64,000 nucleotides of DNA from contig DAGC01000005.1 of the NCBI GenBank assembly GCA_002495625.1, forward strand, positions 1-64,000, written 5' to 3'. The DNA comes from Methanobacterium sp. UBA375 (GTDB taxonomy: Archaea; Methanobacteriota; Methanobacteria; Methanobacteriales; Methanobacteriaceae). Shown piece after piece: positions 55,477 to 63,864 of the stretch. Each line of letters opens with the position of its first letter. Positions within the stretch are counted from its first letter, which is position 1. The position numbers and the translations under genes are program-made. The notes under the pieces were generated by a model. That model had not been told where the DNA came from. It worked only from the letters and a program-made list of their open reading frames with translations, and searched no databases.

Positions 55477-55665
55477 TTGGTGAATGGTGTTAAAGCAGGG
55501 GATCCAGCGGCGGTGATTGCGGCAGCAGGAGGAATAAGCCTAGGTACTAGTGGTTTGGTTCTGCTTTTAGAGGCGACTTTCGATGTAACAGAGTATTGGG
55601 ATGCGTTTAAAGATTTATGGGAGCAAGATACAAACAACACAGGCAATATTACACCTGGAACCTAA
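55477..55665 (+). CDS. small predicted membrane peptide
   Basis: A 62-residue ORF of low support. It has a hydrophobic stretch at about residues 10-34 (AAVIAAAGGISLGTSGLVLLL) then an acidic tail. The start would be TTG at 55477 or GTG at 55480, after GGGTG. Codon use is not strange, but no homologue is known to me and the region is an eroded accessory zone. Could be a real small membrane protein or chance. Confidence 0.4.
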   Translation: MVNGVKAGDPAAVIAAAGGISLGTSGLVLLLEATFDVTEYWDAFKDLWEQDTNNTGNITPGT

Positions 55666-55737
55666 TGGTGGGAAGTTAAAAACAAACCTACAAAGTTATG
55701 AATAAACCTGTTTTTAATATTTTTGTGGAGGATGGAA

Positions 55738-56343
55738 ATGGGATTACTAAATGCTCTTGGAGATAAATTTAAGAAAAAATCTTTATTTGATGATGGCGTA
55801 GAATATATGAAACATGACAAATATGGGAAAGCTTTGAAATGTTTTGATAAAGCTTTAAAAATTGATTCAAATGATGTTAGATCATGGGTTAACAGAGGTT
55901 TAACTCTTGAAAAGCTCAATAGACACGAAGAAGGTTTAGAATCTTTTGATAAAGCTTTAAAGTTGGATCCAGAGTATATTGAAGCATGGTACAATAAAGG
56001 TCTAATTCTTGGAAACCATAAAATGTATAAGGAAGCTTTGAAACACCATGATAAAGCTTTAGAGATTGATCCAGAATATTCTAAAGCATGGTTTGGTAAA
56101 GGCGTTGTTCTAACAAATCTTGGAAAACATGAAGAAGGTTTAGAATCTTTTGATAAAGCTTTAAAGTTGGATCCAAAAGATATTACGGTGTGGTTTATTA
56201 AGGCTATTACTCTTAAAAAAATTGGAAAATACCATGAAGCATTGAACTGTTTTGATAAAGCTTTAGAGTTGGATCCCAATTTAGAAGCTGCAAAAAAGGC
56301 AAAAGAAGAACTTTTATCTTCTATGCAGAATGAACTGCCATAA
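55738..56343 (+). CDS. tetratricopeptide-repeat protein
   Basis: About 201 residues with five TPR units of 34 residues (W...KG..L..L..YEEAL..FDKALELDP). Several repeats share exact runs such as EGLESFDKALKLDP, so the gene has grown by recent duplication. It has no signal peptide. The ATG at 55738 follows TGGAGG by six bases. Partner proteins are unknown. Confidence 0.88.
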   Translation: MGLLNALGDKFKKKSLFDDGVEYMKHDKYGKALKCFDKALKIDSNDVRSWVNRGLTLEKLNRHEEGLESFDKALKLDPEYIEAWYNKGLILGNHKMYKEALKHHDKALEIDPEYSKAWFGKGVVLTNLGKHEEGLESFDKALKLDPKDITVWFIKAITLKKIGKYHEALNCFDKALELDPNLEAAKKAKEELLSSMQNELP

Positions 56344-56363
56344 TCACCCCAAATACAGATAGC

Positions 56364-56832
56364 ATGTTGCAATCCTTGAGTCTGGATAAGAAGTCATTGT
56401 ATGCTCCGGGTGCGATGAAAGCAGCCTACGGAACCTTCCTCACATCTTTACTTGTTATTAAGGCCCATGATATGGTGGCTGACCAAGCAGCGACTGAATT
56501 TAATGTGAATTTGGAGCCGTACCACACCCGTGGTGGTTTCCTGCATTGATGATGCTAAAGACACTTACATTACAGGTGACTCCAGTCTCAGAATGGGAAT
56601 GGATGTAACGGGTGATCTGGGTAATGTTTGGGCTTTCCGTTTTGCTTGTTCTGCTGCTTTTTCGCCTCTGAAAATAAGAATGGATCCGGATAGTATCTGT
56701 TCAGTAACCATGGGTATAGGAGAACGTATCTTACAAGGTCAACAGAATTGTTCTACAGCAACGGTTATATTGTCTATAAAATCAACAGGAATATCAGTTA
56801 TCAAAAATCAAGCTTTATCACTTTTACCTTAA
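56364..56832 (+). pseudogene. frameshifted remnant of an unrecognised gene
   Basis: Two coding-like pieces in different frames: 56364-56549 (APGAMKAAYGTFLTSLLVIK, ending in two stops) and about 56530-56832 (SCIDDAKDTYITGDSSLRMG, then FRFACSAAFSPLKIRMDPDS). They overlap near 56530-56549, which fits a single frameshift in one gene of at least 155 codons. I do not recognise the family. Both pieces look like normal globular protein rather than antisense shadow. Confidence 0.4.
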
Positions 56833-57316
56833 ATGAGTGTAAAACTGTTGAGTCCTGTCAAAAATACTGTTATTATAGTGATTTTTTGGCTGATCTTGGT
56901 GTTTGTATTTTTTTCTAAATAAAGTCCTTTTTTTAGTTAATTTAAAATAGCTTTGATCATGCTTTTACATGCTTGAATCGTTACATATAAGATTCTTTTG
57001 ATCAGTTTACAAAAGATTTTAACACATAAAACATTTACAAGCACCAAAACCCCAAGAAAAACAACAGAATGTAGTATAGTATACAAATGTACAGTATGTC
57101 CCTTTTCCTGACCATACTTAATTTAAATATTATCAGTATGATATTAATCATCAGTCGAAAAAGAAAGAAGATATGTTATCATTAAATGGCTTAGACCAAT
57201 AGATGGAATAATTAGACCAACAGATGAAATAATATAGGTATAACCTAAAATTAAAGACAAAAAAGCATTATGAAATTAAATATAAATCATGAAATAAATT
57301 GGAGGAGAGCAATAGT
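56833..57316. other. 484-bp AT-rich spacer without a gene
   Basis: Only A/T-rich sequence, with scattered T-runs, and the GGAGGAGA site of the next gene at 57301-57308. Nothing else is supported. Confidence 0.5.
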
Positions 57317-57538
57317 ATGGTGGAAAATTTAAAAAAAGCCGAGATCAAAGTTTCAGGAATGGCATGTGGCGAATGTGCTTTGACCATTAAAAAAGCTCTA
57401 AATAAAGTAGAAGGTGTTGACGAAGCCAAAGTAAATTTTAGAACAAAACGTGCCACCATAAAATATGATCCGGATAAAGTCAAACTACCAGAACTTGAAA
57501 AAGCAATTGAAGACACGGGTTATGATGTTATAAAATGA
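57317..57538 (+). CDS. CopZ-like heavy-metal-associated (HMA) domain protein
   Basis: 73 residues, one ferredoxin-like HMA domain: the metal loop GMACGEC (GMxCxxC) at about residues 13-19, then VEGVDEAKVNFRTKRATIKYDP and a C-terminal IEDTGYDV. It binds Cu(I) or a similar soft metal and would hand it to a P-type ATPase. No intact ATPase is near. The ATG at 57317 follows GGAGGAGA by eight bases. Its stop overlaps an ATG that starts a decayed second HMA domain. Confidence 0.88.
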   Translation: MVENLKKAEIKVSGMACGECALTIKKALNKVEGVDEAKVNFRTKRATIKYDPDKVKLPELEKAIEDTGYDVIK

Positions 57539-57690
57539 AAGACAACCCTAAAAATGGTGGAATGACTCGTACAATGTGTGTAAAAGCTATTAAAGATGGA
57601 CTTAGCCCAAATTGAAGGTTAATAATGTACAGGTTAATTTTAAGCTCTGAAAGCTTTTATTCACCTACAATCCACACCAATAAGGATGCA
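57535..57690 (+). pseudogene. decayed second HMA metal-binding domain (CopA remnant)
   Basis: Immediately after the CopZ-like gene (ATGA overlap), the frame reads GGMTRTMCVKAIKDGLSPN then stops; the usual GMTCxxC loop is GMTRTMC, with its first cysteine lost. In another frame the next 50 bases give VNNVQVNF, then FTYNPH after another stop, as in the second half of an HMA domain. So a second domain, perhaps the N-terminus of a copper ATPase, has been lost by frameshift and deletion. Confidence 0.65.
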
Positions 57691-57704
57691 AGAGATATAA
57701 ATAG

Positions 57705-57776
57705 TGCCCTGACCGGGACTTGAACCCGGGTAATAGGATCCGCAATCCTACGTGATATCCACTACACTATCAGGGC
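57705..57776 (-). tRNA. tRNA-Arg (anticodon GCG)
   Basis: 72-nt cloverleaf on the minus strand. Acceptor stem GCCCTGA/TCAGGGC with discriminator A; D-arm with GTG/CAC; anticodon stem TAGGA/TCCTA with loop TTGCGGA, so the anticodon is GCG and it reads CGC/CGU; T-arm CCGGG-TTCAAGT-CCCGG. The CCA end is not encoded. No intron is seen. Confidence 0.93.
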
Positions 57777-57885
57777 TTTTTCTAAATTATTTCTTTAATT
57801 TATAAAAATTAATGTTATTCATTATTTATGGTAAATTCTAATTTTTCTTAGGACTTAAAAAACCTTTTTATTAAAATTTTATCGT

Positions 57886-59520
57886 TCAGGAGTTATTATT
57901 TTCCTCCGCCTTGAGAAACTCCCCGTACTTAAAGACTTTCTCTGGGCAGGCAAGCACACACCTCTGACAAGCTGTACCTAAACAGAGATCTGTTCTCAGC
58001 ATGATTACACCATCTTCCATGGTAATCGCGTTCTCGGGACAGTTTTTTATACAGGTCAGGCATTCAGTACAGCCTTCAAACTCTGCTTCCAGGAGAGAGC
58101 CTACTTTAACGATGTGTAAACCTTCTTCACCCAATTCTGGAATGTCTCTCTCGAAAATCCGGTGTATTTTAGGGTGAGATTCTTTAGGTGGAATTTTCTG
58201 GTAGCCGTATCTGCCCAGCCATTCGTTGTACATCCAGAAGGGCATTCCCTGGTCGTAGAGGGATAGTTCCAGTGAATATATCTTTTCGAAGGTCTGTGAG
58301 GTGGCGAGCATGATGTGTTTACTGCGCATCTGCCCGGCTATAGTCTGTAATTTATCTAGTAGAGCAGGGTCTAAGACCAGGTCCCGGGCCAGGGATAAAG
58401 AAGTGTTACCCATTTGATATATTTCCCGGGAAGAAGGAGGTATTTGGCCAATATCCAGTGATTTAAGGGCGTCTACATAGAAACCAGATGCACCAGCCAT
58501 ATAGACAGCATCAATATCATCCAGAAGCACCCCTGCTTCCTCTGCCAGGGTCAGATGGGCGGCTCTAAAGGCGCCCAGAGCTTTGCCGATGTTGAAGATG
58601 TCCTTTTCGGTAAGATATATCTCATCCTGCAGGTGTATCCGGTGATCGTCACTTTTTATTTTAGGAATGGAAATTAATCCAGTGTTCAATCCTAGACTGA
58701 AGGCAGCAATCACTCCAGTCCCAGTTATACCGGTAGATATTATTTTATCCGTACTGGTGGAGATGATTTTTCCATTGGAGGCATCCACCACATCTCCATC
58801 ACGGACCATGAGGTCATCATCTAATATGAGGGTTTTCCATCCGTAATCTGTAAGTTCCAGATCACAGATGGCGCCAGGAGAAGCTAACCGGCCTTTTTCT
58901 ATCATCTGCCCTTCTATAGCTGGACCGGCAGCAGCTGAACAGGTGTAAACTTCTCCATCTATTATCAGAGCTATCTCTGCATTGGTTCCGAAATCAGAAA
59001 CCAGATAAATCCCCTGTTTTTCCAGGACTCCTGATTTAACCAGCATGGCCAGGGCGTCTGCTCCAATTTCATGTTTTATAGCAGGGGGAATGAATATTTC
59101 CGCCTTCTCATTCACTTTTAATCCCATCTCTCCAGGCAGGGTTATGGTGGCGTCTCTGGAGGGAGGGGTAACCTGCAGCCTTTCCAGGGCGTGCTCACCC
59201 CAGTAGGCCAGATCCCTTATCTCTATATTGTGGAACAGGGAAAGCTGTATAGGGTTACCGCATACTGCTAACCGGTCTACACTTCCAAGGTCGATGTTTA
59301 AACTTTCTATAACCTTATTGATGGCCTCAATAAGAAGATCATGTGCGGTATCTCTGCCCACCTCAATGGCGAAATGGAGGTGATCCACCACGTTAGCACC
59401 GGGTAGAGGATGTCTGAGTGTTATGGAAGTGGAAATAACCTGTGAACTTTCCAGATCCAGGGCTTGTGCCCTGATACCGCTGGTTCCTATATCTATGGCT
59501 ATCCCGAATTTATTTTTCAA
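57886..59520 (-). CDS. ramA: RamA-like corrinoid protein reductive activase
   Basis: A 544-residue ATP-dependent iron-sulfur protein that reduces inactive Co(II) corrinoid proteins to Co(I). The ASKHA domain begins GIAIDIGTSGIRAQALDL and has a second loop VSDFGTNAEIALI and MAGASGFY. The C-terminal ferredoxin part has CTECLTCIKNCP and CLGTACQRCVLACP, the latter with CX4CX2CX3C spacing. Start is TTG after GAGG (eight bases); no in-frame ATG is near. It is the last gene of mtaB-mtaC-ramA, 89 bp after mtaC. RamA was described for methylamines; here context says methanol corrinoid protein MtaC. Confidence 0.9.
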   Translation of the reverse strand: MKNKFGIAIDIGTSGIRAQALDLESSQVISTSITLRHPLPGANVVDHLHFAIEVGRDTAHDLLIEAINKVIESLNIDLGSVDRLAVCGNPIQLSLFHNIEIRDLAYWGEHALERLQVTPPSRDATITLPGEMGLKVNEKAEIFIPPAIKHEIGADALAMLVKSGVLEKQGIYLVSDFGTNAEIALIIDGEVYTCSAAAGPAIEGQMIEKGRLASPGAICDLELTDYGWKTLILDDDLMVRDGDVVDASNGKIISTSTDKIISTGITGTGVIAAFSLGLNTGLISIPKIKSDDHRIHLQDEIYLTEKDIFNIGKALGAFRAAHLTLAEEAGVLLDDIDAVYMAGASGFYVDALKSLDIGQIPPSSREIYQMGNTSLSLARDLVLDPALLDKLQTIAGQMRSKHIMLATSQTFEKIYSLELSLYDQGMPFWMYNEWLGRYGYQKIPPKESHPKIHRIFERDIPELGEEGLHIVKVGSLLEAEFEGCTECLTCIKNCPENAITMEDGVIMLRTDLCLGTACQRCVLACPEKVFKYGEFLKAEENNNS

Positions 59521-59609
59521 TCATACGGCCTCGTTTATTAATTAAAATAAAAAATTCATTTCAAAAAAAAGGGATTAAAAAGGAATTATTATTCCATGTT
59601 TATCCAAAT

Positions 59610-60437
59610 TTAAGCGTATTCAGGAACGAACTCACCCACTATCTCTGAGTATTCTTTTCGTAGTTCTTTCCATGTTTTTTTGTCTTTTAGTATGCTGTCG
59701 GCCAGTTTAGGGGTATGATAGGCTTCGACTCCGTAAACGCTCATGGGGAAGGATTCCACGAAGTCTTTCCTCACCGAACCACCACCGCATCCCAGGGCAG
59801 GTACTTTCAGACCTTTTTTCTCCAGTTCTTCGACCACTTTGGGGAATACAGTCATGGTGGTGGTCATCAAAGCGGTTCCAGTTACAAATATGGGTTTATA
59901 CTCTTCTACAGCATTGATAACCTCTTCTGTGGGTACATCTCTGCCCAGATCTATGGCGTCGTATCCGTTGGCCCGGAGGAACATGACCACCAGATTTTTA
60001 CCTATATCATGGGGGTCTCCTTCAGCAACAAAAGATACGGTGGTGGCTTTGGTCTCGCTTTTATGTCCCAGTACCTTCTCACATTCTTTTACCCCTTCCA
60101 TCATGCTATCTCCAGACAGCATGAGGTCAGGCAGAAAATAGAAACCCTTGGTATATAAGGCACTTACCGCGTCCATTCCTTTCATCAAACCGTTATTTAT
60201 TATGTCAATAGGAGATAAATCTTCCTCTAAACCTTCTTTAACACCGTTAAGGGTTGCTTCCATATCTCCGTAAAGCACACCGGTTGCAATGGACTTGTAG
60301 GGTTCTTCTTTGGGGAGGATATTTTGCACATCCGGGTCACTTTCGGGTTTTATAGCGGGTCCTTCCATTTCTACGTTGTACCTTATGGCTATAAAGTTCT
60401 GATCCAGCTGGGATTCCAATTCTTCAACGTAACTCAT
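59610..60437 (-). CDS. mtaC: methanol corrinoid protein
   Basis: A 275-residue corrinoid carrier that accepts the methyl group of methanol from MtaB. The helical cap (about residues 45-125) is followed by a Rossmann-like B12 domain with GDPHDIGKNLV (lower-ligand His), GTALMTTTM and a C-terminal GCGGGSVRK. GAGGTGA precedes the ATG. It lies 47 bp after mtaB. A Met-rich N-terminal extension of about 40 residues is normal for MtaC. Confidence 0.93.
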   Translation of the reverse strand: MSYVEELESQLDQNFIAIRYNVEMEGPAIKPESDPDVQNILPKEEPYKSIATGVLYGDMEATLNGVKEGLEEDLSPIDIINNGLMKGMDAVSALYTKGFYFLPDLMLSGDSMMEGVKECEKVLGHKSETKATTVSFVAEGDPHDIGKNLVVMFLRANGYDAIDLGRDVPTEEVINAVEEYKPIFVTGTALMTTTMTVFPKVVEELEKKGLKVPALGCGGGSVRKDFVESFPMSVYGVEAYHTPKLADSILKDKKTWKELRKEYSEIVGEFVPEYA

Positions 60438-60484
60438 ACTAATTCACCTCTAAATCTTGTTTTGCAACTAAAAATCCATAAATC

Positions 60485-61870
60485 TTAAAGTTCATAACTT
60501 TTAGGGTCGAATTCAGCCACTTTTCGTGTGTAGATTCTTAAACATTCGTCTGTAAATTGGTCTGCATCCATTGGCAGTTCTTCCAGGACTTTAAGTGCGC
60601 TGTCAAGGGAATCTCTTTCAAACCTGGTCAGGTACAGTTTGCCTGCTTCAGATGCTTCATTTATTATTTTACCCGCTTCCAAGGCGGCTGCCCGGCTTCG
60701 CAGGTATGGATCTTTGCCGTAATTTATTATGGCTTCTCCTATTCGGTAAGCGTTATCATAGGCGAGTATCAATGCTTGAGGGTCTCGGTACTTATCGGTG
60801 AGGGTGTAAATGTCTCTCAGGGTTTCCGCGGTTTCAGTTTGTAAAGCGGTGTTCATAAGCGCTGCTTCGAATCCTGTGGCCTGTAACCATACCTCTGGTG
60901 TGGTTCCTCCCATTTCTTGTCGGTGGTAAACTGATTCGTTACTCCATACATCGGTTACACCGGCAATTAGATTGCCCATCAGGTCTGAATGAGCACAAAC
61001 CGCGTTTTTACCCTCTGTAGCTATGGGTACCCCGCTTATGGCTTTTACTATGGGATTTTCGTAGCCACAATCTTTCAAAGGGCCGATGGCGCCGCATTCC
61101 ACGGCTACCAGGCTTCTAGCGGCGCCCATGGCTCGAGCCAGAGCCGCTGTGGTATGGGCTATGTCCTTGTCCAGTAATCCACCGGCCATGAACATGGCGG
61201 TATTGGCCTGGGCGCAGTCGGTGTCACCGCCGGGCCGACAGTCGTATTTTTTGCAGATGTTCACTATTCTATCCCATACGTACTCCATATCTATACTTCC
61301 CAGAACTCCTATACCAAAGAGAGTGGCCTTTATATCTCCACGGGATATTCCATAGTCGGATACGGATTTTCCTCCCATGGATTCTATGCAGATATCGGAC
61401 GCTCCATTGGCAGCGCAGGCCTCCAGGGACTCCTCTACCTTGTTGTCATAATCTGATCCCCGAAGACCGGGAGATCTCTCTTCAAGCCTTATATCTGCAG
61501 GGGTCTGTCTTAAAGATACTTTAATGTCGTATTCGTCATGGTAACTCTCTAAAACTTCTGCCTGGATTTGTGTACATTCTGCTGCCCATTCTGGGTTGTT
61601 GGTCTGTTGGAAAACATGTTCCTGCTCCAGCATAAAGGTGGGCAGTCCGATAGAAACCGCCCTTTCACAGGCGCTTTGGGCTATGTTTCGACACTCCCCT
61701 GTCATTTTTTCTTTGGATGCTTCAGAACCTTCCTGAGGAGCTACTTTCACCTCAGGCACTACATAACCAGCACCAAATTGTATATTCCAGCGCTGACTCA
61801 CCGGAAATTTGGCACGGCCGAAAACTATTTCTTCCGGATTTTTATATACCATTCTGGTAAATCTTTTCAC
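60485..61870 (-). CDS. mtaB: methanol:corrinoid methyltransferase
   Basis: A 461-residue TIM-barrel zinc enzyme that cleaves methanol and methylates the corrinoid of MtaC. Zinc-ligand regions are the glutamate in ICIESMGGKSV, the cysteine in DTDCAQANTAMFMAGG, and the cysteine in VECGAIGPLKDCGYEN, as in the Methanosarcina enzyme. The start is GTG with GAGGGTGA five bases upstream; an ATG six codons on is less well placed. First of mtaB-mtaC-ramA. Confidence 0.94.
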   Translation of the reverse strand: MKRFTRMVYKNPEEIVFGRAKFPVSQRWNIQFGAGYVVPEVKVAPQEGSEASKEKMTGECRNIAQSACERAVSIGLPTFMLEQEHVFQQTNNPEWAAECTQIQAEVLESYHDEYDIKVSLRQTPADIRLEERSPGLRGSDYDNKVEESLEACAANGASDICIESMGGKSVSDYGISRGDIKATLFGIGVLGSIDMEYVWDRIVNICKKYDCRPGGDTDCAQANTAMFMAGGLLDKDIAHTTAALARAMGAARSLVAVECGAIGPLKDCGYENPIVKAISGVPIATEGKNAVCAHSDLMGNLIAGVTDVWSNESVYHRQEMGGTTPEVWLQATGFEAALMNTALQTETAETLRDIYTLTDKYRDPQALILAYDNAYRIGEAIINYGKDPYLRSRAAALEAGKIINEASEAGKLYLTRFERDSLDSALKVLEELPMDADQFTDECLRIYTRKVAEFDPKSYEL

Positions 61871-62010
61871 CTAATCACCCTCATTTCTTACATCAAAGAT
61901 GTTTCAAAAAAAAATTTACAGTCACTCACCAAAAATAATTCACACTACTATATTGGCATTCCGAATGTTTAAAATTTTCGAACATGAATTAAATTCCTGG
62001 AATTGATTAA

Positions 62011-62598
62011 ATGACAGTGAAAAATGATGATACAGGAGAAATACTAATCGAAAATGTGATGTTATCAATAAAAAAGTTAAAAGGAGTCCTGCATGTACAG
62101 AGGCTTTCCCATGAGGATAGAAAATCCTTAATGGAAATGGAGTCCAGTAGAAATGGAGATGTAATACCGGTTATTAATAAAGGGTTACAAGAATGTCTTA
62201 ATAGGGAATTTTGTTTGATACTAATTAAAGATGAAAATTTCCGCACTGCACCAACGCCCACTGTGCTTTTGGTGACAGATAAAGGCAGAATTTTGGGGCA
62301 GGAGTTGCTTTCACCCCGGGAAAAAGAAATTTACCACGATCGTGGCGATGTGTACTTTCTAAGTGATGATTTCGTACTATTTAAACCTGATAAGATATTA
62401 GAGAGAACCTTAAATGAAAAAGAATTCTTTCTTCTACCTCCAGTACCATTTCCCGAATTAGAAGAGTTCGATGAGATTTCAGAGGTGACTTCCTGCAGTC
62501 CTTCAACCAGGGGAGACTCTTACCTCAAGGAGAAGTACGGATACCCTCAGGATCCACATATAGCAACGATAATTGTGGGATTCTCCCTTAAAAAGTGA
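62011..62598 (+). CDS. protein of unknown function in the methanol cluster
   Basis: 195 residues, not recognised. No signal peptide, membrane helix, cofactor motif or obvious helix-turn-helix. Notable segments are LHVQRLSHEDRKSLMEMES, PTPTVLLVTDKGRILGQELL, and YHDRGDVYFLSDDFVLFKP; the alternating hydrophobic pattern there suggests a beta-sheet. It is divergent from mtaB (140-bp spacer) and convergent with mtaA. Its place between the two methanol operons makes a regulator or accessory role possible, but this is inference. Confidence 0.65.
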   Translation: MTVKNDDTGEILIENVMLSIKKLKGVLHVQRLSHEDRKSLMEMESSRNGDVIPVINKGLQECLNREFCLILIKDENFRTAPTPTVLLVTDKGRILGQELLSPREKEIYHDRGDVYFLSDDFVLFKPDKILERTLNEKEFFLLPPVPFPELEEFDEISEVTSCSPSTRGDSYLKEKYGYPQDPHIATIIVGFSLKK

Positions 62599-62676
62599 TA
62601 TGGAAGATGTTTTTAATTGGTGAAAGATGGTCTAGGGTGTAAAAGTTTAGTCTAGTATTTAAATGATGGATATAGT

Positions 62677-63741
62677 TCAAATACCGTAATATTCGTTTCT
62701 TCCCTGGATCATGGCTTTAATATTTTCAAGGGGAGATCTAGGGGCTAAACCACAGCTCGGGGCTAATATGTCCACACCTGCTTCCAGAGCACTATTTACT
62801 TTTTCTTTAACCTCATCGGGCGAACTTCTGAAGAGTGTTTGGGATGAAGAGATATTTCCGATGAGTTTAGGGGCTTTTCCGGCTCCTCCCATGCTCATGG
62901 TTCTTCCGCCGACCCTCATGATCTTTCCTCCCCCGTTTAATTCCTCCTTTGCCATCTTGATATCCACTTTTTCTTCTAAACTTAATCCATCGTAGCCCGC
63001 GCTGGCCATATCTTTCAGGATAGGCCCTGCTGAACCGCAGATGTGAAGAACACTTTTGGTGTCTATCTCTGCTGATAAGTCCTCTAATCTGGGTTTAACC
63101 AGGGTTTTAAATTGAAGTGGATTTATAAGCTCTGTGGCAGAGGTGGGGTCTGCGACGCAGATGATGTCTGGACCGACTTCTGAAAGGGCATTGGCGTATT
63201 CTATGGAAACTTCGAGGGCTTTATCCACAGCCAGTTCAACGTCTCCTGGTCGAAGTCTCATGTACCTCACCAGTTTCTCCACACCCAGTAAATGCCCGGT
63301 GAGGGTGAATGGACCGGTAATTCCAACTATAACTGGTAAATTGTCCCCATATTTTTCCTTCAAAATTTTAACTGCTTCAAGAACCGCTGGAATCCGTCCT
63401 TTCTCCAGGAAATCCGAGGGGATCTCAATATCACCAGCACTTTCGAAGGGACTTTCCATTACCAGGGGAGTTTTCTCCTGGGTACCGAGATCAACTTTAC
63501 AGCCCATAGCTTCAGCTTCCACCGTAAGACAAAATGGAATTCTGGCACATTCCAATCCTGCAAGTTCATAGAGAGAGCTTCCTAAGGTAGCCATTTTTTC
63601 GGGATCAGTATGTGCCTCTGGCCAGTAGGCATTGGTTTTTTCCATGGCTTCCACGGTACCTATTTGGGTAACGCTGATAACCGGTGTGACGTCCACATTT
63701 TCTCCTGAAAGCACTTTCAGAAGATTTTCTTTCAGATTCAT
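62677..63741 (-). CDS. mtaA: methylcobamide:CoM methyltransferase
   Basis: Zinc enzyme of the uroporphyrinogen-decarboxylase fold that moves the methyl group from MtaC to coenzyme M. Zinc ligands: HIC in VLHICGSAGPI and the cysteine in LAPSCGLAPRSP. ITGPFTLTGHLLG and DPTSATELI are family blocks. I chose the ATG at 63741 after AGGTGA; a GTG at 63750 would add three residues. The MtaA/MtbA distinction (methanol or methylamine) rests here on the adjacent mtaB-mtaC. Confidence 0.9.
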   Translation of the reverse strand: MNLKENLLKVLSGENVDVTPVISVTQIGTVEAMEKTNAYWPEAHTDPEKMATLGSSLYELAGLECARIPFCLTVEAEAMGCKVDLGTQEKTPLVMESPFESAGDIEIPSDFLEKGRIPAVLEAVKILKEKYGDNLPVIVGITGPFTLTGHLLGVEKLVRYMRLRPGDVELAVDKALEVSIEYANALSEVGPDIICVADPTSATELINPLQFKTLVKPRLEDLSAEIDTKSVLHICGSAGPILKDMASAGYDGLSLEEKVDIKMAKEELNGGGKIMRVGGRTMSMGGAGKAPKLIGNISSSQTLFRSSPDEVKEKVNSALEAGVDILAPSCGLAPRSPLENIKAMIQGRNEYYGI

Positions 63742-63864
63742 AAATTTCACCTAGTTATTTATATGTTTAATTTTTGCTTAAAATTTTGCTTCCACCATCG
63801 TGATAAACTCCTATTCAAGGATAAAATTTTTAAATCCAAAAAAAGAACTCATATTTCTCATTAT

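Noticed and set aside
57705..57776. Integration site at the tRNA-Arg gene
   Set aside because: No integrase, and no repeat of the tRNA 3' end was noticed within the accessory zone; only the eroded genes beside it suggest past insertion.
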